This document shows, piece after piece, positions 46,343 through 55,619 of a DNA stretch of 64,000 bases (its first letter is position 1; each line of letters opens with the position of its first letter). Made by a program: the position numbers and the translations under genes. Where the stretch lies: the NCBI RefSeq assembly GCF_018449725.1, contig NZ_JAAVVC010000014.1:62001-126000 (forward strand), read 5' to 3'. The DNA comes from Pseudomonas sp. dw_612 (GTDB lineage: Bacteria; Pseudomonadota; Gammaproteobacteria; Pseudomonadales; Pseudomonadaceae). The notes below the pieces were generated by a model, which was given only the letters and a program-made list of their open reading frames with translations, made no database searches and was not told where the DNA came from.

Positions 46343-47665
46343 ATGGACCTGTTTCGCAGTGCCCCGATTGCTCAGCCCTTGGCCGCTCGCTTGCGTGCAG
46401 CCAATCTGGATGAGTACGTCGGTCAGGAACACCTGCTCGCTCGCGGCAAGCCTTTGCGTGAAGCGCTGGAGCAGGGTGCCCTGCACTCGATGATCTTCTG
46501 GGGGCCGCCGGGCGTGGGGAAAACCACCCTGGCGCGGTTGCTGGCGGAAGTGTCGGATGCGCATTTCGAAACGGTGTCGGCGGTGCTGGCTGGCGTGAAG
46601 GAAATCCGTCAGGCGGTGGAAATCGCCAAGCAACAGGCCGGGCAGTACGGTCGCCGGACCATCCTGTTTGTCGACGAAGTGCACCGCTTCAACAAGTCTC
46701 AGCAGGACGCGTTCCTGCCGTATGTGGAAGACGGCACGCTGATTTTCATCGGCGCGACCACCGAAAACCCGTCCTTCGAACTCAACAACGCCTTGCTCTC
46801 GCGGGCGCGTGTTTACGTGCTTAAAAGCCTCGACGAAGCGGCCCTGCGCAAACTGGTGCACCGCGCGCTGACCGAAGAGCGTGGCCTGGGCAAGCGGCAA
46901 CTGACCCTCAGCGATGAAGGCTTCCAGATGCTGCTGTCCGCCGCCGATGGCGATGGCCGGCGTTTGCTCAACCTGTTGGAAAACGCTTCCGACCTGGCCG
47001 AAGACAACAGCGAGATCGGCATCGATCTGCTGCAAAGTCTGCTGGGCGATACCCGTCGGCGTTTCGACAAGGGCGGCGAAGCGTTCTACGACCAGATTTC
47101 CGCACTGCATAAATCCGTACGCGGCTCCAACCCCGACGGCGCGTTGTACTGGTTCGCGCGCATGATCGACGGTGGTTGCGATCCGCTGTACCTGGCCCGA
47201 CGCGTGGTGCGCATGGCCAGCGAAGACATCGGCAACGCCGACCCCCGGGCCCTGAGCCTGTGCCTGGCGGCGTGGGAAGTGCAGGAGCGCCTCGGCAGCC
47301 CCGAAGGCGAGTTGGCGGTGGCCCAGGCCATTACCTATCTGGCCTGCGCGCCGAAAAGCAACGCGGTGTACATGGGTTTCAAAGCCGCGATGCGCAGCGC
47401 CACCGAACACGGTTCGCTGGAAGTGCCGCTGCACCTGCGCAACGCGCCGACCAAGCTGATGAAGCAATTGGGTTATGGCGATGAATACCGTTATGCCCAT
47501 GATGAGCCGGACGCCTACGCTGCTGGCGAAGACTACTTCCCGGAAGAGCTCGAGCCACAATCGTTCTATCAACCGGTGCCGCGCGGCCTGGAATTGAAGA
47601 TTGGCGAGAAGCTCAACCACCTCGCGCAACTTGATCGTCTGAGCCCCCGGCAGCGGAGAAAATAG
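46343..47665 (+). CDS. rarA: Replication-associated recombination protein A (RarA/MgsA)
   Basis: A 440-residue AAA+ clamp-loader-like ATPase acting at stalled replication forks. Walker A GPPGVGKT (54-61) and Walker B LFVDEVHRFNKSQQD are followed by sensor 1 (IGATTENPSFELNNALLSRA) and the tetramerisation domain. ATG 46343 is preferred to the GTG one codon upstream. crcB starts within the last base of its stop. Confidence 0.96.
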   Translation: MDLFRSAPIAQPLAARLRAANLDEYVGQEHLLARGKPLREALEQGALHSMIFWGPPGVGKTTLARLLAEVSDAHFETVSAVLAGVKEIRQAVEIAKQQAGQYGRRTILFVDEVHRFNKSQQDAFLPYVEDGTLIFIGATTENPSFELNNALLSRARVYVLKSLDEAALRKLVHRALTEERGLGKRQLTLSDEGFQMLLSAADGDGRRLLNLLENASDLAEDNSEIGIDLLQSLLGDTRRRFDKGGEAFYDQISALHKSVRGSNPDGALYWFARMIDGGCDPLYLARRVVRMASEDIGNADPRALSLCLAAWEVQERLGSPEGELAVAQAITYLACAPKSNAVYMGFKAAMRSATEHGSLEVPLHLRNAPTKLMKQLGYGDEYRYAHDEPDAYAAGEDYFPEELEPQSFYQPVPRGLELKIGEKLNHLAQLDRLSPRQRRK

Positions 47666-48039
47666 TGCTTCCATTGATCATCGCGGTTTCCGTTGGCGGG
47701 ATCGCCGGAACGTTGTTGCGCTTTGCCACCGGCAACTGGATCAACGCTAATTGGCCACGGCACTTCTATACCGCGACGCTGGCCGTTAATATCGTCGGCT
47801 GTTTGCTGATCGGCGTTCTATACGGTCTGTTTTTGATACGCCCGGAGGTGCCGATCGAGGTGCGCGCCGGGTTGATGGTCGGCTTCCTCGGGGGGCTGAC
47901 GACTTTTTCATCCTTTTCACTGGATACGGTGCGCCTGCTTGAAAGCGGGCAAGTGCCGCTGGCCCTGGGCTATGCTGCCATCAGCGTATTCGGCGGGCTG
48001 CTCGCCACCTGGGCTGGCCTGTCCTTGACCAAACTTTGA
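47665..48039 (+). CDS. crcB: Fluoride channel CrcB/Fluc
   Basis: A 124-residue, four-helix membrane protein exporting fluoride. Typical motifs are GGIAGTLLRF, a TLAVNIVGC segment with the pore-lining Asn, and GFLGGLTTFSSFS with the channel Thr/Phe box. It begins with GTG, sharing a base with the rarA stop (TAGTG), and has GGAGAA upstream inside rarA. There is no room for a fluoride riboswitch in front, so it is probably expressed constitutively with rarA and serS. Confidence 0.94.
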   Translation: MLPLIIAVSVGGIAGTLLRFATGNWINANWPRHFYTATLAVNIVGCLLIGVLYGLFLIRPEVPIEVRAGLMVGFLGGLTTFSSFSLDTVRLLESGQVPLALGYAAISVFGGLLATWAGLSLTKL

Positions 48040-48055
48040 TAAACGAGAGACCGAC

Positions 48056-49336
48056 ATGCTCGATTCCAAACTGTTACGTAGCAACCTTCAGGACGTAGCG
48101 GACCGCCTGGCATCCCGTGGCTACACGCTGGATGTTGCGCGCATCGAAGCGCTGGAAGAACAGCGTAAGACCGTCCAGACCCGCACCGAAGCACTGCAGG
48201 CTGAACGTAATGCGCGCTCCAAATCCATCGGTCAGGCCAAGCAGCGCGGCGAAGACATCGCGCCTTTGATGGCCGACGTCGAGCGCATGGCGAACGAGTT
48301 GAGTGCCGGCAAGGTAGAACTGGACCAGATCCAGACCGACCTGGACTCGATCCTGCTCGGCATCCCGAACCTGCCACACGAATCCGTGCCTATCGGCGCC
48401 GATGAAGACGGCAACGTCGAAGTGCGTCGTTGGGGCACTCCGACTGCATTCGATTTCCCGATTCAGGATCACGTGGCCCTGGGCGAGAAGTTCGGCTGGC
48501 TGGATTTCGAAACCGCTGCCAAGCTGTCCGGCGCACGCTTTGCCTTGCTGCGTGGCCCGATCGCCCGTCTGCACCGTGCTCTGGCGCAGTTCATGATCAA
48601 CCTGCACACCAGCGAGCACGGTTACGAAGAGGCCTACACGCCTTATCTGGTTCAAGCGCCGGCCCTGCAGGGCACTGGCCAGTTGCCGAAGTTCGAAGAA
48701 GACCTCTTCAAGATCAGCCGCGAAGGCGAAGCCGATCTGTACCTGATCCCGACCGCTGAAGTGTCGCTGACCAACATCGTTGCCGGCGAAATCGTCGATT
48801 CGAAACTGCTGCCGATCAAGTTCGTCGCCCACACCCCGTGCTTCCGCAGCGAAGCCGGCGCGTCGGGTCGCGACACGCGCGGCATGATCCGCCAGCACCA
48901 GTTCGACAAAGTCGAGATGGTCCAGATCGTTGAGCCATCGACGTCGATGGACGCGCTGGAAGGCCTGACCGCCAACGCTGAAAAAGTCCTGCAACTGCTG
49001 GAACTGCCGTATCGCACCCTGGCGCTGTGCACCGGCGACATGGGCTTCAGCGCGGTCAAGACCTACGACCTGGAAGTGTGGATTCCGAGCCAGGACAAGT
49101 ACCGCGAGATTTCGTCGTGCTCCAACTGCGGTGATTTCCAGGCTCGTCGTATGCAAGCGCGTTTCCGTAACCCGGAAACCGGCAAGCCTGAGCTGGTTCA
49201 CACCCTGAACGGTTCCGGCCTGGCGGTCGGTCGTACCCTGGTCGCGGTGCTGGAAAACTACCAGCAGGCCGACGGTTCGATCCGAGTGCCAGCGGTACTG
49301 AAACCGTACATGGGTGGCCTTGAGGTCATCGGCTAA
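48056..49336 (+). CDS. serS: Seryl-tRNA synthetase
   Basis: A 426-residue class II synthetase. The N-terminal coiled-coil arm (about residues 25-105) binds the long variable arm of tRNA-Ser. Motif 2 appears around HTPCFRSEAGASGRDTRGMIRQHQF and motif 3 around LNGSGLAVGRTLVAVLEN. The length is normal. The next gene begins on the very next base after its stop. Confidence 0.97.
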   Translation: MLDSKLLRSNLQDVADRLASRGYTLDVARIEALEEQRKTVQTRTEALQAERNARSKSIGQAKQRGEDIAPLMADVERMANELSAGKVELDQIQTDLDSILLGIPNLPHESVPIGADEDGNVEVRRWGTPTAFDFPIQDHVALGEKFGWLDFETAAKLSGARFALLRGPIARLHRALAQFMINLHTSEHGYEEAYTPYLVQAPALQGTGQLPKFEEDLFKISREGEADLYLIPTAEVSLTNIVAGEIVDSKLLPIKFVAHTPCFRSEAGASGRDTRGMIRQHQFDKVEMVQIVEPSTSMDALEGLTANAEKVLQLLELPYRTLALCTGDMGFSAVKTYDLEVWIPSQDKYREISSCSNCGDFQARRMQARFRNPETGKPELVHTLNGSGLAVGRTLVAVLENYQQADGSIRVPAVLKPYMGGLEVIG

Positions 49337-50731
49337 ATGGACTATCTGCCGCTGTTTCATAACCTGCGCGGCAGTCGTGTGTTGGTCGTCGGCGGCGGGG
49401 AGATTGCCTTGCGCAAGTCCCGCCTGCTGGCCGAAGCCGGTGCGCTGCTGCGGGTGGTTGCACCTGAAATCGAACCGCAATTGCGCGAGCTGGTGACCGG
49501 CAGCGGCGGCGAGTGCCTGTTGCGTGGCTACGTCGAAACGGATCTGGACGGCTGCGGGCTGATCATCGCCGCCACCGACGACGAACCGCTGAACGCGCAA
49601 GTCTCCGCTGATGCCCATCGGCGTTGCGTGCCGGTCAACGTGGTGGATGCGCCAGCCCTGTGCAGCGTGATCTTCCCGGCGATTGTCGACCGTTCTCCGT
49701 TGATCGTTGCCATCTCCAGCGGCGGCGATGCGCCGGTGCTGGCGCGGCTGATCCGGGCGAAAATCGAAACCTGGATTCCTTCCACCTACGGTCAACTGGC
49801 CGGCCTGGCGGCGCGTTTCCGCAATCAGGTCAAAGGCCTGCTGCCGGATGTGCAGCAGCGTCGTTCGTTCTGGGAAGATGTTTTCCAGGGCCCGATTGCC
49901 GATCGGCAACTGGCCGGGCAGGGCGCTGAAGCCGAGCGCTTGCTGCTGGCGAAAATCGCCGGCGAGCCGCCGAAAAAAACCGGTGAGGTGTATTTGGTCG
50001 GTGCCGGGCCGGGCGATCCGGACCTGCTGACCTTCCGTGCCTTACGCCTGATGCAACAAGCCGACGTGGTGCTGTACGACCGCTTGGTGGCCCCGGCAAT
50101 CCTCGATTTGTGCCGTCGCGATGCGGAACGGATCTACGTCGGCAAGCGTCGCGCCGATCACGCGGTGCCGCAGGACCAGATCAACAAGCAATTGGTGGAC
50201 CTGGCCAAGGCCGGTAAACGCGTGGTGCGGCTGAAGGGCGGTGATCCGTTCATCTTCGGTCGTGGCGGTGAAGAGATCGAAGAACTGGCGGCCCATGGCA
50301 TCCCGTTCCAGGTCGTGCCGGGCATTACGGCGGCCAGTGGTTGCGCGGCGTATGCCGGGATTCCGCTGACGCATCGTGATTACGCGCAGTCGGTGCGGTT
50401 TGTTACCGGGCATCTGAAAGACGGTTCCACCGATTTGCCGTGGGCCGACCTGGTCGCCCCGGCGCAAACCCTGGTGTTTTACATGGGGCTGGTGGGCTTG
50501 CCGATCATCTGTGAGCAATTGATCAAACATGGTCGCGGCGCAGACACCCCGGCGGCATTGATTCAGCAGGGCACTACGGTCAATCAGCGGGTGTTTACCG
50601 GCACCTTGGCGGATCTTCCACAACTGGTGGCGGAGCATGAAGTGCATGCGCCGACGCTGGTGATCGTTGGGGAAGTGGTGCAACTGCGCGAGAAACTGGC
50701 GTGGTTTGAAGGGGCTCAGGCGCAGGTCTGA
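49337..50731 (+). CDS. cysG: Siroheme synthase CysG
   Basis: A 464-residue fusion. The N-terminal precorrin-2 dehydrogenase/sirohydrochlorin ferrochelatase part (LVVGGGEIALRKSRLL, then IIAATDDEPLNAQV) spans about 1-210. The C-terminal uroporphyrinogen-III methyltransferase part contains VYLVGAGPGDPDLLTFRALR and VRLKGGDPFIFGRGGEE. It makes siroheme for sulfite and nitrite reductases. It starts directly after the serS stop with no gap. Confidence 0.97.
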   Translation: MDYLPLFHNLRGSRVLVVGGGEIALRKSRLLAEAGALLRVVAPEIEPQLRELVTGSGGECLLRGYVETDLDGCGLIIAATDDEPLNAQVSADAHRRCVPVNVVDAPALCSVIFPAIVDRSPLIVAISSGGDAPVLARLIRAKIETWIPSTYGQLAGLAARFRNQVKGLLPDVQQRRSFWEDVFQGPIADRQLAGQGAEAERLLLAKIAGEPPKKTGEVYLVGAGPGDPDLLTFRALRLMQQADVVLYDRLVAPAILDLCRRDAERIYVGKRRADHAVPQDQINKQLVDLAKAGKRVVRLKGGDPFIFGRGGEEIEELAAHGIPFQVVPGITAASGCAAYAGIPLTHRDYAQSVRFVTGHLKDGSTDLPWADLVAPAQTLVFYMGLVGLPIICEQLIKHGRGADTPAALIQQGTTVNQRVFTGTLADLPQLVAEHEVHAPTLVIVGEVVQLREKLAWFEGAQAQV

Positions 50732-50748
50732 TCACCGCGTCGCCTGCA

Positions 50749-50831
50749 TTCGCGAGCAAGCCCGCTCCCACATTTAACCGAGTTCTATCTGAAAGAACGC
50801 AGTCGAATGTGGGAGCGGGCTTGCTCGCGAA
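50749..50831. repeat. REP-type inverted repeat (GTGGGAGCGGGCTTGCTCGC class)
   Basis: Perfect 26-bp arms at 50749-50774 and 50806-50831 around a 31-base loop, between the convergent cysG and the glutathionyl-hydroquinone reductase gene. Confidence 0.9.
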
Positions 50832-50855
50832 GAGGCCCTCAATATCACCCAATGC

Positions 50856-51857
50856 TTAGGATCGAACCCAAACCCCTTTCCCACTCAACCGCGCCCGATC
50901 ATGGCCCGCTGTGAAATCCTGCGCCGGCCCTTTCGGCACAATCCCGGTCGGATTAATGGTCTTGTGGCTGCCGTAGTAATGATTCTTGATGTGCTCAAAA
51001 TCCACCGTCTCGGCAATCCCCGGCCACTGATACAACTCGCGCAGCCAGTTCGACAAATTCGGATAATCGGCAATCCGCCGCAGGTTGCACTTGAAGTGCC
51101 CATAATACACAGCGTCGAAGCGAATCAGCGTGGTGAACAACCGAATATCGGCCTCGGTCAGGTATTCGCCGACCAGGTAACGGTTCTCGCCCAATAACAG
51201 TTCCAACCGATCCAGCTCGGCAAACACATCATCGAACGCTTCTTCATAAGCCTGTTGCGACGTGGCAAACCCGGCGCGGTACACGCCGTTGTTCACGGCC
51301 GGATAAATCCGCTCGTTCAACGCATCAATCTCGCCCCGCAGCGGCGCCGGATAGAAATTCAGGTCATTGCCGGTCAAATCATCAAACGCGCTGTTAAACA
51401 TGCGGATGATCTCCGCCGATTCATTGCTGACGATGCGCTTCTGCTGTTTGTCCCACAGCACCGGCACGGTGACGCGGCCGGTATAGTTGGCGGTGTCGGC
51501 GGTATAGCGCTGATGCATGAAGTTGAAGTGATCGAGTTTGTCGCCGGTGGAGCCGAGGTTCTGGTCGAAGGTCCAGCCATTCTCCAGCATCAACCAACTG
51601 ACCACCGACACGTCGATCAGGGATTCAAGACCTTTGAGTTTGCGCAGGATCAGCGTGCGATGCGCCCACGGGCAGGCGAGGGACACGTAGAGGTGATAGC
51701 GACCGGGTTCGGCGGCAAAGCCCCCGACACCACTCGGGCCGGGCTGGCCGTCAGCAGTCACCCAATTGCGGCGCTGCGCCTGTTCGCGCTGGAACGCGCC
51801 GTCCTTGCTGCTTTCGTACCACTGGTCGTGCCAGCGGCCTTCAACTAACAAACCCAT
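50856..51857 (-). CDS. Glutathionyl-hydroquinone reductase (Xi-class GST, YqjG-like)
   Basis: A 333-residue Xi-class glutathione transferase. The active-site motif SLACPWAHR has Cys62 followed by Pro-Trp-Ala, which separates this class from ordinary serine/tyrosine GSTs. NVW-type substrate region and C-terminal helices follow (ADIRLFTTLIRFDAVYYGHFKCN). The family reduces glutathionyl-hydroquinones. ATG 51857 follows GGAG in its leader and gives the family length; five upstream in-frame codons were rejected. Confidence 0.9.
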   Translation of the reverse strand: MGLLVEGRWHDQWYESSKDGAFQREQAQRRNWVTADGQPGPSGVGGFAAEPGRYHLYVSLACPWAHRTLILRKLKGLESLIDVSVVSWLMLENGWTFDQNLGSTGDKLDHFNFMHQRYTADTANYTGRVTVPVLWDKQQKRIVSNESAEIIRMFNSAFDDLTGNDLNFYPAPLRGEIDALNERIYPAVNNGVYRAGFATSQQAYEEAFDDVFAELDRLELLLGENRYLVGEYLTEADIRLFTTLIRFDAVYYGHFKCNLRRIADYPNLSNWLRELYQWPGIAETVDFEHIKNHYYGSHKTINPTGIVPKGPAQDFTAGHDRARLSGKGVWVRS

Positions 51858-51946
51858 TTCAAGACTCCTCAACCAATAAGCGTTGGAGAGGAGTCTATGC
51901 GCATAGGTTCGATTAAATAGCGCAAAGGTTGGGCGGTTATGATCGG

Positions 51947-52948
51947 TTAAATCGATTTATCCCGGGCGTCCCAATACTGCTGGGCGGTGTGGAAGGCTTG
52001 CTCACGGGGCTGGCCGAGGCCGCGCAAGGCCAGGGCCATGGTCGAGATCAGCGCCATTTGCGGGTAGCTGTCGACCACATCACCGCGCCACACCGCTTTC
52101 AAATGTTCAGGATCAAGGCTGGCCGGTTTGACGTGGCGCTGCGCCGACAGTTGCGGCCATTCCTCGTCCCAACTCTCGCCGCCGGTGGTGCCGTACAAGT
52201 GACTGTCGACGTCCGGGTTGATCTCGATTTCGCCGCCATCGCCCTTCACCACAATTGCAGTGTCGCCGAGCAAGCCGCTGGCATCGCGGTGCACGGCTTG
52301 GTAGCCGGGATGGAAAATACTTTGCAGGCCACAGCGCGCGCCCAGCGGATTGAGAATCCGCGCCAGGGAATGGATCGGCGAACGCAGGCCCAAGGTATTG
52401 CGCAGGTCGATCATGCGCTGAAGCTGCGGCGCCCAATCCACCAGCGGCATAAATGCCAGACCGCCGTTGTCCAGCGCATCACCCACTTGTTGCCAGTTGC
52501 GGCACAGCGGGATTTTCAACGCCTCCAGCAGTTGCTCGCTGTACAGCCGACCCGCCGTGTGTGCGCCGCCGCCGTGCATGAAAATCCGCACGCCATTCTG
52601 TGCCAGGCACTTGGCCGCCAGCAGATACCACGGCAGATGACGTTTCTTGCCGGCATACGTCGGCCAATCCAGATCAACCTTCAATGCCGGGGCCTGCAGC
52701 CGTTCACGCAAGGCTTCGGTGAACCCGGCCATTTCCTCGGCGCTTTCTTCTTTGTGCCGCAACAGCATCAAGAACGCGCCGAGCTGAGTGTCCTCGACTT
52801 TGCCGTCCAGCACGAAGCCCATGGCTTCCCGGGCTTCGTCGCGAGTCAGGTCACGAGCGCCGCGCTTGCCTTTGCCGAGGATTCGCACGAACTGGGCGAA
52901 CGGGTGTTCGGCGGGCGTTTCGAGGGTCAGTGCTGGGAAGTCGGTCAT
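51947..52948 (-). CDS. ybiB: YbiB/TrpD2-type glycosyl-transferase-fold DNA-binding protein
   Basis: A 333-residue protein with the nucleoside phosphoribosyltransferase III-like fold seen in anthranilate phosphoribosyltransferase. The N-terminal helical block (LTRDEAREAMGFVLDGKVEDTQLGAFLMLLRHKEES) and FMHGGGAHTAGRLYSEQLLEAL are recognisable. E. coli YbiB binds nucleic acid rather than making tryptophan and is linked to SOS regulation. The start overlaps the tusE stop (ATGA), so it is the last gene of the tus operon here. Confidence 0.85.
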   Translation of the reverse strand: MTDFPALTLETPAEHPFAQFVRILGKGKRGARDLTRDEAREAMGFVLDGKVEDTQLGAFLMLLRHKEESAEEMAGFTEALRERLQAPALKVDLDWPTYAGKKRHLPWYLLAAKCLAQNGVRIFMHGGGAHTAGRLYSEQLLEALKIPLCRNWQQVGDALDNGGLAFMPLVDWAPQLQRMIDLRNTLGLRSPIHSLARILNPLGARCGLQSIFHPGYQAVHRDASGLLGDTAIVVKGDGGEIEINPDVDSHLYGTTGGESWDEEWPQLSAQRHVKPASLDPEHLKAVWRGDVVDSYPQMALISTMALALRGLGQPREQAFHTAQQYWDARDKSI

Positions 52949-53280
52949 AAGCAATTCGTCGGTTTGGGCAGGCCCGCCAGTTTGGCGGCGAGTTTGGCAG
53001 GGGTGCCTTTGAACAGTCGGTTCAGGTGCAGGCTGTTGCCTTTTTCCGGGCCGAGCTTCAACGCGGTGTACTTGATCAGCGGGCGCGTCGCCGGGGACAG
53101 CTGGAATTCGTCGTAGAAACGCCGCAGCAATTCGAGGATTTCCCAGTGCTCGGGGCTCAACTCGATGTCTTCGGCCGCGGCGAGGGCGCTGGCCACGTCG
53201 GTGGACCAGTCGCTCAGTTCGACCAGGAAGCCGTCCTTGTCCAGCTCGATGGCGCGGGCGCCGACGGTCAGGGAATTCAT
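52945..53280 (-). CDS. tusE: Sulfur relay protein TusE (DsrC-like)
   Basis: A 111-residue DsrC/TusE protein. The conserved C-terminal arm ends in LPKPTNCL, with the persulfide-carrying Cys110 at the penultimate position. It accepts sulfur from TusBCD and hands it to MnmA on the tRNA; mnmA is at 30647-31792. ATG 53280 overlaps the tusB stop by four bases. Confidence 0.94.
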   Translation of the reverse strand: MNSLTVGARAIELDKDGFLVELSDWSTDVASALAAAEDIELSPEHWEILELLRRFYDEFQLSPATRPLIKYTALKLGPEKGNSLHLNRLFKGTPAKLAAKLAGLPKPTNCL

Positions 53281-53570
53281 AGCCAACTGTTGACCTTGTC
53301 GTAGTGGATCGACAGTTCGACGAAGGCCGGGTAATCGATGGCTTCGGCCCAATCAGGCACCACCAGGGCGCGGGCCTGGGCATCTTCGGCCAGCACGAAC
53401 AGCTTGAGGCCACGAGCATTCAGCGCATTGAACGGCACGGTGCCCGGCTGCAAGGCATACGCCGCATCGCCGGACAGCAGCAACGCATCGTCGGCGCCGA
53501 TCACGCGCAGGCAACTGGTCAGGCGATCGTCGCCGAACGGGGAATGAGACAACAGATGCAAAGTCGACAT
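53277..53570 (-). CDS. tusB: Sulfur relay protein TusB (DsrH-like)
   Basis: A 97-residue DsrH/TusB protein (MSTLHLLSHSPFGDDRLTSC, then DALLLSGDAAYAL), small subunit of the TusBCD heterohexamer. Its start shares a base with the tusC stop. Confidence 0.92.
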   Translation of the reverse strand: MSTLHLLSHSPFGDDRLTSCLRVIGADDALLLSGDAAYALQPGTVPFNALNARGLKLFVLAEDAQARALVVPDWAEAIDYPAFVELSIHYDKVNSWL

Positions 53571-53932
53571 CAGAGGGTGATCACCTGGTCGTAACGGTCG
53601 ATAAGGGCGGTGATTTCGGTGGCGGCCAGCACCTGGGCTTCTTCCAGCGCCAGTCTGCTCGGGTCCATGCCACGTTCGGCGGCGCTGTCGGCGCAGACAA
53701 ACAGGTCTTCGACGCCGAACATCGGCAACGCTTGCAGGTTGGCGCTCAGGTCTTTTTGTTGCAGGGCCTTGGCGTCCTGTTTCGCGGCGAGCTGGAACAC
53801 GCCGTCATCGAGAAACAGCAGGCCGATCGGCAGGTCGAACGCACCGCCGGCCAGCACGATGTCCAGCGCTTCCCGCGCGCCCGGTCCGGACCACGGCGCC
53901 TGACGGCTGATAATGAGTAGGGATTTAGGCAT
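53570..53932 (-). CDS. tusC: Sulfur relay protein TusC (DsrF-like)
   Basis: A 120-residue DsrF/TusC protein (LLIISRQAPWSGPGAREALDIVL, then LPMFGVEDLFVCADSAAERG) of the TusBCD complex. It lies one base after tusD and is coupled to tusB. Confidence 0.93.
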   Translation of the reverse strand: MPKSLLIISRQAPWSGPGAREALDIVLAGGAFDLPIGLLFLDDGVFQLAAKQDAKALQQKDLSANLQALPMFGVEDLFVCADSAAERGMDPSRLALEEAQVLAATEITALIDRYDQVITL

Positions 53933-53933
53933 G

Positions 53934-54326
53934 TCACGCGCCTCCGAAACAGATCAGGCGGTCGGCGTCCTGTACCGCGTCATGCAATTGACCGAGACCG
54001 GACAATTCCCAGGGAGCATCCACCGCGACCGCTTCACGCTGATAGCGTTTGGCTTCTTCGTCGTTCAATACACCCCGACGCAGCGCAGCGGCGATGCACA
54101 CGACGCCGTCCAGTTGATGCTCGGCGACAAAAGTGCGCCATTGCTTGGGTAAGTCCTGCTCGTCCTGGGGCGTGACCACGCTGCCGGACGCGTTGTAGAC
54201 GCCGTCCTGATAGAAAAACAGCCGGACAATCTCATGCCCGCCGGCCAGCGCAGCCTGGGCGAACAGCAAGGCACGGCGCGAGGAGGGCGCATGGGCGGCG
54301 GAAAACAGCGCGATGGCGAACTTCAT
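53934..54326 (-). CDS. tusD: Sulfur relay protein TusD (DsrE-like)
   Basis: A 130-residue DsrE/TusD protein carrying the sulfur-transferring cysteine, Cys77 in LDGVVCIAAALRRG. It opens the tusDCBE-ybiB operon. ATG 54326 begins MKFAIALFSAAHAP; ten upstream in-frame codons were rejected. Confidence 0.94.
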   Translation of the reverse strand: MKFAIALFSAAHAPSSRRALLFAQAALAGGHEIVRLFFYQDGVYNASGSVVTPQDEQDLPKQWRTFVAEHQLDGVVCIAAALRRGVLNDEEAKRYQREAVAVDAPWELSGLGQLHDAVQDADRLICFGGA

Positions 54327-54414
54327 GACAGACTCGATCAGCAAAACTGTGGCCATGATAAAGCTTTATCGCTGAGGCGGCGAAGGGCGTTTTCTTATAG
54401 ACCGAGGTGCTGCA

Positions 54415-54506
54415 ATCGCGAGCAAGCTCGCTCCCACAAGGGATCTGTGTTGCGCGTGACGACCGAGTCCACCACAAAACCCTGTGGGAGCGAGCTTGCT
54501 CGCGAT
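54415..54506. repeat. REP-type inverted repeat (GTGGGAGCGAGCTTGCTCGC variant)
   Basis: Perfect 24-bp arms at 54415-54438 and 54483-54506 around a 44-base loop. The arms carry GAGCGAGCTTG instead of GAGCGGGCTTG. Confidence 0.88.
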
Positions 54507-54528
54507 GACGGACTGTCAGGCAACACAT

Positions 54529-55233
54529 TCAGCGCGGCATGTACCCCAACTGCCAACGCCGTGGAATCTTCAGTGACAGCAATCCCACCACCCCGGCCAG
54601 CAAGCCGCTGACAAACAACGCCTTGAGCCCCAAATGGTGTTCCAGCACCGCACCCAGTACGGCGCCGGCGAACATGCCGGTCCAGGGAATCAACTGCACC
54701 CGCCAGCCATTGCGTCGTTCGCCCAGCATCCAGCGCCCCAAACCACGGCCGAAGCGCGACAGGGCGCCGGTGACGTAGGTCAGGCCGACGGGCAGGCCGT
54801 TCACTTCTTCGACTGCAGCATTGAGCATGCCCATGGCGATGATCGCCGCCAGCAGCGCCGGCAGTTGCTCGTCATAAGGCCACGCGGCAGCGCCGCAGAG
54901 CAGGGTGGCGATGCACAACAATAACGGCAGCGCCCGACGCCCGCCGAGGCGGCTGACGACGATGCCCAGCGCGTTGCCGATGATGAAGGTCGCCACAAGG
55001 ATCAACAGGCGCAGGGTCAGCCCCTGGTCTCCGTCGCTGATAGCGACCGCGAGCCGAGTGGTGTTGCCGCTCATAAAGGATACGAAATCGCCGCTGGCCA
55101 TGAAGCCGATGGCGTCGGTCATGCCGGCGAGCACCGACAGTGTGGCCACCAGCGACAGGCCAATGCGCCCGCGCCATTTCTGGATATGCAGATGGCCAGG
55201 GCTGGCGCGATGAGTGGAGGCGGATGGCAGCAT
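54529..55233 (-). CDS. DUF1275 (YoaK-type) membrane protein
   Basis: A 234-residue integral membrane protein with six or so helices. The DUF1275 pattern is seen in SVLAGMTDAIGFMASGDFVSFMSGNTTRLAVA and in the second-half LPVGLTYVTGALSRFGRGLG. Function is unknown for the family. The N-terminal 20 residues before the first helix are polar (STHRASPGHLHIQKWRGR). Confidence 0.85.
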   Translation of the reverse strand: MLPSASTHRASPGHLHIQKWRGRIGLSLVATLSVLAGMTDAIGFMASGDFVSFMSGNTTRLAVAISDGDQGLTLRLLILVATFIIGNALGIVVSRLGGRRALPLLLCIATLLCGAAAWPYDEQLPALLAAIIAMGMLNAAVEEVNGLPVGLTYVTGALSRFGRGLGRWMLGERRNGWRVQLIPWTGMFAGAVLGAVLEHHLGLKALFVSGLLAGVVGLLSLKIPRRWQLGYMPR

Positions 55234-55268
55234 CGGCGTAAGTCGTCCTCAGACAGCGACCGAAAGGG

Positions 55269-55598
55269 TCACTTACTCAATCCATATAACTCGCAATACT
55301 CCAGCCAGTCCATGCCGGCCATTTCAGCGACTTCTTTATGCACTTCCATGCGCTGGGCCTGATAGTCCTCGGCGCTGGCCGCAGTCAGTTGCAAGGTCAG
55401 TTCCCAGGCAAACAGGCCCAGGCGTTCGGCCTCGGCTTCGAACGCTTCATGCAAGCGCTCGTCGCGGTATTGGGCCGGGGTTTCACCCTTGGCCTGGGCG
55501 AGCAGCGGGTTGAGGTTATCGAGTTCGTGGCGCAGTTCCGGGCGCTCATCGAGAAACTTTTTCAGCGCCTGTTCGTGTTGCTGTTCGGTGGCTGCCAT
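55269..55598 (-). CDS. Small acidic helical protein (DUF6388-like)
   Basis: A 109-residue soluble protein, predicted largely helical and acidic (EQQHEQALKKFLDERPELRHELDNLNPLLAQ), ending HKEVAEMAGMDWLEYCELYGL. Similar small proteins of unknown function are common in Pseudomonas; the DUF6388 assignment is from memory and moderate. It has its own ribosome site (AGGAGCG) upstream of ATG 55598 and is followed by a short gap to the DUF1275 gene. Confidence 0.6.
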   Translation of the reverse strand: MAATEQQHEQALKKFLDERPELRHELDNLNPLLAQAKGETPAQYRDERLHEAFEAEAERLGLFAWELTLQLTAASAEDYQAQRMEVHKEVAEMAGMDWLEYCELYGLSK

Positions 55599-55619
55599 GG
55601 TCGCTCCTTGCCGGTCAGG

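Noticed and set aside
47600..47665. A fluoride riboswitch in front of crcB
   Set aside because: crcB begins inside the rarA stop codon, and the preceding bases are rarA coding sequence with only a ribosome site; no riboswitch fold was visible.
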